8,391 nt of DNA from Flavobacteriales bacterium (GTDB taxonomy: Bacteria > Bacteroidota > Bacteroidia > Flavobacteriales > PHOS-HE28): the NCBI GenBank assembly GCA_008016945.1, contig SSGN01000035.1, positions 1 through 8,391 on the forward strand. The letters run 5' to 3'. The notes beneath the pieces were generated by a model. That model ran no database searches and was not told the DNA's origin. It saw nothing but the letters and a program-made list of their open reading frames with translations. Below are positions 1 to 5,733 of the stretch, piece by piece. The translations under genes and the position numbers were made by a program. Within the stretch, counting starts at the first letter, position 1, and every line of letters begins with the position of its first letter.

Positions 1-243
1 AACCCCAACCGCGGCGACCAGCTCTTCGTGAGCCTGAGCAGCGTGGAGGAAGGGGTGAGCACGGTGAGCGTGGACATCTACGACCTCTCCGGCAAGCGCG
101 CGATGGCACGTACCATCGCCGTACAGGATGGCTTTGTGAACACCAACGTGGAGCTCGGCAGCCAGCTGGCCAGCGGCCTCTACATGGTACACATCACCGC
201 GGGCGACAAGGCCTACACCGAGCGCCTGGTGATCCAGCCGTAA
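1..243 (+). CDS. C-terminal end of a T9SS-secreted protein (5'-truncated)
   Basis: The reading frame is open from the first base, giving 80 residues before the TAA; the rest of the gene lies upstream of the window. What is visible is a type IX secretion type A sorting domain. It opens with NPNRGDQLF (the tail of the usual YPNP motif), then the core VDIYDLSGK, then a GLYMVHI strand, and it ends in a basic-hydrophobic tail, ERLVIQP. In this family the domain directs a periplasmic protein through the T9SS outer-membrane channel and is usually cleaved. The mature function cannot be told from this fragment. It aligns without gaps to the last 80 residues of the large gene at 942-4544 (59 of 80 identical), so the two are paralogous at least here. 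A terminator hairpin follows 23 bp after the stop. An internal ATG at 28 is not the real start. Confidence 0.9.
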   Translation, partial: NPNRGDQLFVSLSSVEEGVSTVSVDIYDLSGKRAMARTIAVQDGFVNTNVELGSQLASGLYMVHITAGDKAYTERLVIQP

Positions 244-245
244 GG
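181..245 (+). repeat. 65-bp perfect direct repeat, copy 1 (copy 2 at 4482-4546)
   Basis: These 65 bases are identical to 4482-4546. They encode the last 20 residues of the sorting domain (YMVHITAGDK onward), the stop codon and two further bases. Identity stops right after TAAGG. Upstream, the two genes differ at many third positions but keep shorter identical blocks, for example about 22 bp over YDLSGKR and about 24 bp over ARTIAVQD. Perfect synonymous-site identity here suggests recent duplication or gene conversion of the 3' end. Confidence 0.9.
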
Positions 246-266
246 AGATAAACCCCATTCGAACGG

Positions 267-295
267 GAAGCCCCGCGCCACAGGCGCGGGGCTTC
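267..295 (+). terminator. Intrinsic terminator of the first T9SS gene
   Basis: A perfect 13-bp GC-rich stem (arms GAAGCCCCGCGCC and GGCGCGGGGCTTC) closes a 3-base loop ACA. It starts 23 bp after the TAA, and a G-T pair can extend it. The tail TTGCTT is only weakly T-rich. Position and stem strength make termination of the upstream gene likely. Confidence 0.8.
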
Positions 296-621
296 TTGCT
301 TGGATACCATGGGGACATCGGAACACTTCCCTGACCCAAGGCTGGAACACGCCCACAGTACGTGCTGGCGTGCCGCTGGAAATGATACCATTTCGCAATA
401 GAAAACCTCCGATCTGCTTGCTCTTTTTCCGCATGCCTTCTCCGAAGAGACCTGTTCCGTAGACCCCGCCCTCGGTAGCTTCACTCCCTACGGTCCACGT
501 TTTCGGCGTTGCAACGGGCCTCCCGGATCGGCCTGTGAAAAAATAGCGGCACATCTTCGGACGGCCTTCTATTACGAAATGGTATGATCCATACACAACG
601 GTTCGCCCGTGGCGGATCGGT
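296..621. other. Intergenic stretch without a recognisable gene
   Basis: No reading frame on either strand resembles a known protein. The base composition is visibly less GC-rich than in the neighbouring genes, with several A and T runs (for example near 420 and 540), and codon choice in the short frames is not like that of the real genes. A minus-strand frame covering 213-668 is open for 151 codons, but it runs through the terminator and into the sorting-domain gene, so it is judged non-coding. The only structure seen is the inverted repeat at 385-585. Confidence 0.6.
385..585. repeat. Inverted repeat, two 19-bp arms (385-403 and 567-585)
   Basis: The left arm ATACCATTTCGCAATAGAA matches the reverse complement of 567-585 at 18 of 19 positions; the only mismatch is C versus T in the middle. 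The arms are 163 bp apart. Similarity appears to continue inward with gaps: both arms go on to a TCCGA block and then a T-run followed by C..CA..GCC. This would make it a diverged pair of longer elements in opposite orientation. A related TACCATTT occurs at 628-635 on the + strand. The nature of the element is unknown; no flanking target duplication or transposase was seen. Confidence 0.55.
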
Positions 622-816
622 ATGCTACCATTTGGACATTCAATTGCGGCCGATGATGCGCGCCACATCCTTCACCGGCCGGTCCCGTTGCGCGGTGCTC
701 GGAGGAGGTCTCCAGGCCTGTACATGGTGCCGTTGGGCGCTCTGGCCCTAGGCACGTACATCCTGGACCTGAAGGTCGCCGAGAAGCAGTGGGGTGGCCG
801 GCTGATCCAGAGTTGA
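622..816 (+). pseudogene. Remnant 3' end of a T9SS sorting-domain gene
   Basis: The frame encodes 64 residues and ends in TGA. The last 30 or so look like the end of a type A sorting domain: HRPVPLRGA, then LGALALGTYILDL, then a tail GGRLIQS. This is the usual pattern of a beta strand, a turn with L..L..GTY, and a basic-hydrophobic end. No YPNP motif, signal peptide or long upstream frame is present, and the frame is closed by a TAG at 544-546, so an intact gene cannot be built. It is not close in sequence to the sorting domains at 1-243 and 4305-4544, so it comes from a different cargo gene. A degenerate terminator-like hairpin follows directly. The extent of the remnant upstream of about 650 is uncertain; a chance frame is the main alternative. 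Confidence 0.5.
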
Positions 817-846
817 AAGCCCGGCATGGATGCGGGTGGAGGCTTC
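815..846 (+). terminator. Weak, imperfect terminator-like hairpin after the remnant
   Basis: The outer arms GAAAGCC and GGCTTC can pair with one bulged A, and inside them CCCGGCAT and ATGCGGG can pair with one bulged G. It sits exactly at the stop codon of the remnant and is followed by ATTCTTC. The outer arms resemble the GAAGCC/GGCTTC base of the two strong terminators in this window, which fits a decayed copy of the same kind of site. The inner loop of two bases is too tight as drawn, so the real fold would be looser. Confidence 0.35.
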
Positions 847-941
847 ATTCTTCACCGGTCCGGCAGCCGATCGTTCACATTGCCCAACTCAGTTCGATGT
901 ACGAGAAACCACCCTGTTCAACCACCCAAAACCCTACCCTC

Positions 942-3900
942 ATGAAAGCACGCAACAACCTACTCGCAACCGTGCTGGCCCTGGCCGTACCGCTGTGTAC
1001 GTGGGCGCAAACGGAGAGCGAACCGAACGACGACATCGCCAACGCGAACACGATCACCCTGGGCACCGCCATGAGCGGCGACATGGGACCGGTGCCGTGC
1101 TCCTCCGGGGCCAACGTGGACTACTTCATGCTGAACCTGACCGCGGACGGCCAGCTCAACATCAACACCGCCGCCGACAATTCGAGCGGTAGCAATTCCA
1201 ACATCCGGGTGGATCTGTACAATTCCGATGGTGCTCAGCTCACTTGGTTCAACCATGTCTCGGGCCCCCAAGGGGCACCCAACAACGCGACCACCACGGT
1301 GAACTGCCTGAACAAGGGCACCTACTACCTGCGGTTGCAGGGAAGCAGCGCCAGCCTTTGCTACACCTATGCGCTCACGCTTACGCTGACGGCACCGGTC
1401 TTTGCGGATGACGCAGAGCCGAACAACACCCCAGCCCAGGCCGATGTCTACGGCGCGCTGGCCCCGGCCACGGTCACCGAAGGCCATGTGAACTTCAGCC
1501 ACTACGTGGACAACTCGGACTATTACCGCATCGAAACCCCTGGGGATGGCACCCTCAACATCACCCTCAACTCCGAAGCCGTTGGGGCGGGCCACCTGCG
1601 TGTCGATGTATACAACGACAATGGCAATCAGCTGCATTGGGACAACTACGCCGTTGGTACCGGCGGTACCCCGAATTCCGTGACCAAGTCCTATACCTGC
1701 GACGCGCAGGGGGTGTACTACCTGGAAGTACGCAGTACCGCGGTATGCGGTGCCAGCTACCAATTGAGCTACACGATCACGGCACCACTTTTCGCCAATG
1801 ACACCGAGCCGAACAACACCCCAGCCCAAGCCGATGCCAACCCCGTGCTGCCCCCGGCCACGGTCACCGAGGGGCATGTGAACTTCAGCCACTACGGGGA
1901 CAACTCGGACTATTACCGCATCGAGACGCCCGGAGATGGCGTCCTCAACATCACCCTCAATTCCGAAGCCGCTGCGGCAGGCAGCCTGCGCATAGATGTG
2001 TACAACGATGTCGGCGCCCAGCTGCATTGGAACAACTACGTCACCGGCACCGGTGGTACGCCGAATTCGGTGACCCAGTCCTATACCTGCGATGCGCAGG
2101 GGGTGTACTACCTGGAAGTACACAGCAACGGGGTATGCGGTGCCAGCTACGAGCTGAGCTACACGGTGACGCCTCCGTTCTTCGGCAACGACGCCGAACC
2201 CAACGGGACCACGGCCACGGCGATCGCGTTCAACCCCGACTCCGCACAGGCGGAGGGGCATTTGAACTTCTCGCACTACGTGGAGAACAACGACCACTAT
2301 AAGGTGATCCTTCCCGTTGCAGGCGCCATCACCTTCGACCTGGAGGCTGAAGCCGCCGTGGCGGGCATCCTTCGGATCAACCTGCTGAACGAAGTGGGGA
2401 CCCTGATCACTTGGAACAACTACACCACTGGAGGTGGCGGCATTCCCGCGGGCAGCCTGGTCAACTTCACCGGGCTGGCGGCCGGCACCTACTACCTGGA
2501 ACTCTACGCCACGAACGTATGTGGCGTCAGCTACCGCCTGCACTGCAACGATGCGGACGACGATGGGGTCTGCAACTACTTCGACCTCTGCCCCGGCACG
2601 CCCAACGGCGAGGGTGTGAACGGCGACGGCTGCGCCTGCTCCCAGCTCACCGTGGATGATGGCGACCCCTGCACCCTGGATCAATGCACGAACGGCATCG
2701 TGACCCACACCTTCCAGGATGCCGATGGCGACCTGACCTGCGATGCGCAGGACGGCTGCCCGAACGATCCCAACAAGATCGCCCCCGGTGCCTGCGGCTG
2801 CGGAAACCCCGATGTGCCCACCACCTGGTATGCGGACACCGACGGTGACGGCTTCGGCGATCCCAACGAAAGCCAGGCCGGATTCACCTGCAGCCAGCCC
2901 GGCGGCTATGTGGCCAACAACACCGACCTCTGCCCCTCGGACATCAACAAGCAGAACCCCGGAGCCTGCGGTTGCGGCGTGGCTGATACCGACACCGACA
3001 ACGACGGCATTGCCGACTGCAACGACAACTGCCCGAACCTGGCCGGGGTGCAAGGTGATGCCTGCGACGACCTCGACGCCAACACCACCGGCGACGTGAT
3101 CGACGCCAACTGCGAGTGCCACGGCACGCCCCAGGGCGGATGCGTACAGAACGAGGTGATCCTCTCCATCCACGGCGATGGTGTGAGCAACGTGGGATGG
3201 ACCCTCTACGACCAAGGCGGCAACACGGTGGCATCGGGTGGGCAGGTCTACCCCAACGGCGACCACGCCCAGACCCTCTGCCTCGCCGATGGATGCTACC
3301 GCTTGGCCGTGACCGACGGTGAAGGCGATGGCATACTCGGTGGCGGATACCTGCTCACCACCGCCGCAGGACAACGCATCATCGACAACACCGCCAACTT
3401 CAGCAGCGGATCCCTCAGCGCCATCAGCGGCAACCAGACCTTCTGCCTGCCGATCGGATCCGACAAGCCCATCTTCGCCAGCTGCGACAAGCTGGACTGG
3501 GTGAACAACAAGTTCATCGTGGCCACCGCGAACCCCACCGTTTCCGCACAGTACGGCGTTACCAACACCACCAGCGGCTACGAGTTCTGGTTCTACGACC
3601 CCAACGGCAGCTACAGCTTCCGCCGCTTCCGCAGCCACGCCACCAGCGATGGCTACGGTTCCGGTGCGCTGCGCGCCTGCCACTTCAAAGTGAACGGCTG
3701 GACCAACAGCATGGCCACCCCGCACCTGCCCGCGAACATCCTGCTCAACGTGCGCGTGCGCGGTCGTGTGGCCGGTAACAACCTGGCGTTCGGCCCTGCC
3801 TGCCAGTTCAAGATCGATGCTGCTCTCGCGGCTTGCCCACGCGTGAAGCTGCAAGACGACCCGGCCAACACCAGCGACTACAGCTGTGGCGTGAGCCGCG

Positions 3901-4544
3901 AATTCGGCGGTGCCAGCCGTCCGGCCAACCGCATCTACGCCAACCCGCCCCAGCCTGTGCCCGCCGTGGCCAGCAGCAACGTGCGCTACCAGTTCCGCTT
4001 CCGCATCGCGGGTGAGGGCATCTGCATCGTGCGTCCGCCCCAGAAGAGCGCGCAGCTGGTGCTGAACTGGACCAACGGTACACCGCTCCAGTGCAGCAAG
4101 ACCTACGCCGTGGATGTGCGCGTGAGCCTCAACGGCGGCGCCACCTGGTGCTTCGGACCCGGTAGCTCCAGCCAGGCCGCAGCATGTGCCGATACCGACG
4201 ACTGGGGCAAGGTCTGCGAGGTGACGATCAACTGCCAGGAGATGGATGGCGGGAACAACAGCATGGCCCTGATGGGTGATGGTGTGTTCACCCTCTACCC
4301 CAACCCCAACCACGGCGACCAGCTCTTCCTGAACGTGACCAACGTGCAGCAGGGCGTGAACACCGTGAACGTGGATATGTACGACCTCTCCGGCAAGCGC
4401 GTATGGGCACGTACCATCGCCGTACAGGACGGATTCGTGAAAACGAACCTGGACCTGAACGGCGACCTGGCCGGCGGCATGTACATGGTACACATCACCG
4501 CGGGCGACAAGGCCTACACCGAGCGCCTGGTGATCCAGCCGTAA
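942..4544 (+). CDS. Large secreted multidomain T9SS cargo protein (PPC repeats, Ca-binding region)
   Basis: The protein has 1,200 residues. The ATG at 942 was chosen over the upstream frame (open from 789) because it starts a clear signal peptide: MKARNN, a hydrophobic core, and cleavage after TWA at about residue 22. Domains in order: four PPC-like repeats at about 27-158, 159-288, 289-418 and 419-536, each opening with EPN and carrying a D(Y/H)Y(R/K) strand; an Asp/Cys-rich region at about 537-731 with thrombospondin type 3-like DADGD and DTDGDG motifs and GACGCG turns, probably calcium binding; a Cys-bounded beta domain at 734-837; two related fibronectin-like modules at about 865-957 and 1004-1098; and a T9SS type A sorting domain at about 1116-1200 with YPNPN and a final ERLVIQP. 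It is expected on the cell surface or released. No catalytic motif was seen, so an adhesion or structural role is more likely than an enzyme. It appears monocistronic, ending at a strong terminator. Codons TTA, CTA and TCA are absent, leaving a long spurious open frame on the opposite strand. Confidence 0.92.
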   Translation: MKARNNLLATVLALAVPLCTWAQTESEPNDDIANANTITLGTAMSGDMGPVPCSSGANVDYFMLNLTADGQLNINTAADNSSGSNSNIRVDLYNSDGAQLTWFNHVSGPQGAPNNATTTVNCLNKGTYYLRLQGSSASLCYTYALTLTLTAPVFADDAEPNNTPAQADVYGALAPATVTEGHVNFSHYVDNSDYYRIETPGDGTLNITLNSEAVGAGHLRVDVYNDNGNQLHWDNYAVGTGGTPNSVTKSYTCDAQGVYYLEVRSTAVCGASYQLSYTITAPLFANDTEPNNTPAQADANPVLPPATVTEGHVNFSHYGDNSDYYRIETPGDGVLNITLNSEAAAAGSLRIDVYNDVGAQLHWNNYVTGTGGTPNSVTQSYTCDAQGVYYLEVHSNGVCGASYELSYTVTPPFFGNDAEPNGTTATAIAFNPDSAQAEGHLNFSHYVENNDHYKVILPVAGAITFDLEAEAAVAGILRINLLNEVGTLITWNNYTTGGGGIPAGSLVNFTGLAAGTYYLELYATNVCGVSYRLHCNDADDDGVCNYFDLCPGTPNGEGVNGDGCACSQLTVDDGDPCTLDQCTNGIVTHTFQDADGDLTCDAQDGCPNDPNKIAPGACGCGNPDVPTTWYADTDGDGFGDPNESQAGFTCSQPGGYVANNTDLCPSDINKQNPGACGCGVADTDTDNDGIADCNDNCPNLAGVQGDACDDLDANTTGDVIDANCECHGTPQGGCVQNEVILSIHGDGVSNVGWTLYDQGGNTVASGGQVYPNGDHAQTLCLADGCYRLAVTDGEGDGILGGGYLLTTAAGQRIIDNTANFSSGSLSAISGNQTFCLPIGSDKPIFASCDKLDWVNNKFIVATANPTVSAQYGVTNTTSGYEFWFYDPNGSYSFRRFRSHATSDGYGSGALRACHFKVNGWTNSMATPHLPANILLNVRVRGRVAGNNLAFGPACQFKIDAALAACPRVKLQDDPANTSDYSCGVSREFGGASRPANRIYANPPQPVPAVASSNVRYQFRFRIAGEGICIVRPPQKSAQLVLNWTNGTPLQCSKTYAVDVRVSLNGGATWCFGPGSSSQAAACADTDDWGKVCEVTINCQEMDGGNNSMALMGDGVFTLYPNPNHGDQLFLNVTNVQQGVNTVNVDMYDLSGKRVWARTIAVQDGFVKTNLDLNGDLAGGMYMVHITAGDKAYTERLVIQP
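1020..2549 (+). repeat. Four tandem PPC-like repeats inside the large secreted protein
   Basis: The repeat units start at 1020, 1416, 1806 and 2196, each at an EPN motif, with spacings of 396, 390 and 390 bp. Units 2 and 3 are closest, about 104 of 130 residues identical without gaps, with long identical DNA blocks around HVNFSHY and DNSDYYRIE. Units 1 and 4 are more diverged but keep EPN, the D(Y/H)(Y/F) strand, N(Y/H) after W and the (T/V)YYL(R/E) strand. Each unit has a conserved Cys near its end (LCY, VCG). Resemblance to the bacterial pre-peptidase C-terminal (PPC) family is inferred from the EPN opening, length and strand pattern. The near-identity of units 2 and 3 indicates recent internal duplication. 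Confidence 0.85.
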
Positions 4545-4546
4545 GG
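4482..4546 (+). repeat. 65-bp perfect direct repeat, copy 2 (copy 1 at 181-245)
   Basis: Identical to 181-245 at every base, covering the last 20 sorting-domain codons, the TAA and two bases beyond. The flanking bases differ immediately downstream, although both copies lead within 25 bp into a hairpin with a GGAAGCCCCGC left arm. Confidence 0.9.
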
Positions 4547-4561
4547 CACGCATGCGATAGG

Positions 4562-4597
4562 GGAAGCCCCGCCCGCCGCAAGGTGGGCGGGGCTTCC
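4562..4597 (+). terminator. Strong intrinsic terminator of the large secreted-protein gene
   Basis: A 16-bp stem, with one internal G-T pair, closes a GCAA tetraloop, which is of the stable GNRA class. The left arm is GGAAGCCCCGCCCGCC and the right arm GGTGGGCGGGGCTTCC. It begins 17 bp after the TAA. The following TGCTTC is poor in T, as at the first terminator. It separates the secreted-protein gene from the ABC exporter genes. Confidence 0.85.
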
Positions 4598-4669
4598 TGC
4601 TTCAACCACCCGATCACAGCAGCGGGCGATGTGCGGGGCGAGCGGTGGGCGTGGGTGGTGCGGGGGGGC

Positions 4670-4677
4670 TACCTTCG
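4670..4677 (+). promoter_or_regulatory. Possible Bacteroidota -7 promoter element for the exporter operon
   Basis: TACCTTCG fits the Bacteroidota -7 consensus TAnnTTTG at all but one fixed position. It lies 25 bp before the ATPase ATG, after the upstream terminator, where the operon needs a promoter. No convincing TTG-type -33 element is seen in the very G-rich 25 bp before it (the run at 4662-4668 is seven G), so the match is suggestive only. Confidence 0.4.
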
Positions 4678-4702
4678 CCCCGCACCACCCAGGTACCTGC
4701 CC

Positions 4703-5644
4703 ATGATCGAAGTACAAGGCATCGTGAAACGCTTCGGGAACCACACCGCGCTCGATGGCGTGAACATGACCGTTCCCGAAGCACAGGTGTTCGGCCTGCT
4801 CGGGCCCAATGGCGCCGGGAAGACCACCCTCATCCGCATCATCACCCGCATCACCGGCCCGGACGAAGGACGCGTGCTGATGAACGGCAAGCCCATGACC
4901 GATGCCGACGTGGCGCACATGGGCTACCTGCCCGAGGAACGCGGCCTCTACAAGAAGATGAAGGTGGGCGAACAGGCCCTCTACCTCGCCCAGCTGAAAG
5001 GGTTGAGCAAGGCCGAGGCCACCAAACGCCTCAAAAGCCATTTCGAACGTTGGGAGATGGGCGACTGGTGGAACAAGAAGGTGGAAGAACTGAGCAAGGG
5101 CATGGCCCAGAAGGTGCAGTTCATCACCACCATCCTGCACGAACCCAAGCTGCTGATCCTGGACGAACCCTTCAGCGGCTTCGACCCCATCAACGCCGAA
5201 CTGGTGCGCACCGAGATCCTGAACCTGCGCGACCAGGGCGTGACCGTGATGCTGAGCACCCACAGCATGCCCAGCGTGGAGGAGATGTGCGACAACATCG
5301 GCCTGATCGACCATGCCCGCCTGATGCTCCACGGTAACGTGCGCGAGATCCGGCGGCGCTATGCCGAGAACATCTTCCGCCTGGAGTACACCGGCAACCG
5401 CGTGGCCATGGCCAATGCCCTTTCCTTCACCGGCGAGCTGATCGACTCCAAGGAGGATGGCGACCACGGCACCGCCCGCATCCGCCTCGGCAAAGGCAGC
5501 ACCCTGAACGATGTGCTCCGCCAGCTCCTGCCCGCCGTGCAGGTGCGCAGCGTACACGAGGAGATCCCCCGCATGCACGACATCTTCATCCGCGTGGTGA
5601 GCGAGACCGAACCTGCCCACGTTACGGCAGGAATGACCGAATGA
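4703..5644 (+). CDS. ABC exporter ATP-binding protein, NatA type
   Basis: This 313-residue protein is the ATPase that would power the membrane partner encoded next. Walker A is GPNGAGKTT (34-42). The Q-loop region reads GYLPEERGLY, with Glu where many ABC ATPases have Gln; this form is typical of the NatA branch. The signature is LSKGM (130-134) rather than LSGGQ, also seen in this branch. Walker B is LLILDEP (150-156) with the catalytic Glu at 155, the D-loop is SGFD, and the switch His is H187 in STHS. Residues from about 215 form a C-terminal extension resembling the DUF4162 type found on exporter ATPases. The ATG at 4703 was chosen because homology begins there (MIEVQGIVKRFG); the frame is open further upstream, but that part covers the previous gene's 3' end and terminator. 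The stop overlaps an ATG (ATGA at 5641-5644), and the permease starts 89 bp later. Substrate unknown. Confidence 0.93.
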   Translation: MIEVQGIVKRFGNHTALDGVNMTVPEAQVFGLLGPNGAGKTTLIRIITRITGPDEGRVLMNGKPMTDADVAHMGYLPEERGLYKKMKVGEQALYLAQLKGLSKAEATKRLKSHFERWEMGDWWNKKVEELSKGMAQKVQFITTILHEPKLLILDEPFSGFDPINAELVRTEILNLRDQGVTVMLSTHSMPSVEEMCDNIGLIDHARLMLHGNVREIRRRYAENIFRLEYTGNRVAMANALSFTGELIDSKEDGDHGTARIRLGKGSTLNDVLRQLLPAVQVRSVHEEIPRMHDIFIRVVSETEPAHVTAGMTE

Positions 5645-5709
5645 GCACGCCCCATGCACCAACAGCCCGCACCGCCACCAGCGCGCACGGAGCACCGCAC
5701 CAACCCTGA
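5641..5709 (+). other. Possible 22-codon minicistron between ATPase and permease
   Basis: An ATG overlaps the ATPase stop (ATGA) and opens a 22-codon frame, MSTPHAPTARTA onward, ending at TGA 5707-5709. It is in the same frame as the permease start at 5734, so one TGA separates it from a longer N-terminus. The peptide is rich in Ala, Pro, Thr and His and has no hydrophobic segment, so it does not look like a functional membrane protein start. It may be a translated coupling leader, a lost extension, or chance in a C/A-rich spacer. Confidence 0.2.
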
Positions 5710-5733
5710 CCGGACCAGAACGCAACGTTCCGC

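Noticed and set aside
627..636. CTACCATTTG as a -7 promoter box
   Set aside because: The spacer between TA and TTTG is three bases instead of two, no -33 element precedes it, and no intact gene follows at a suitable distance.
213..668. Minus-strand frame of 151 codons in the gene-poor gap
   Set aside because: It runs through the first terminator and into the sorting-domain gene, has no recognisable motif and no start signal.
880..908. Possible promoter for the large gene (TTG at 880 and TA at 900)
   Set aside because: The downstream part, TACGAGAA, does not fit TAnnTTTG beyond the first two bases.
789..941. Upstream extension of the large gene from the ATG at 789
   Set aside because: It would put 51 unrelated residues before a clear signal peptide and would overlap the remnant gene and its hairpin.
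960..4553. A 1,197-codon open frame on the minus strand opposite the large secreted protein
   Set aside because: Its codons align exactly with the sense codons, so it stays open simply because the sense gene never uses TTA, CTA or TCA. The sense strand has a signal peptide, known domains and a sorting signal; the antisense product is Val/His/Gly-rich with no recognisable domain. The same explanation covers the long minus frames at 4514-5725, 5863-7263 and 7279-8046.
4403..4702. Upstream extension of the ABC ATPase from the ATG at 4403
   Set aside because: The extra 100 residues come from out-of-frame reading of the previous gene and its terminator; family homology starts at 4703.
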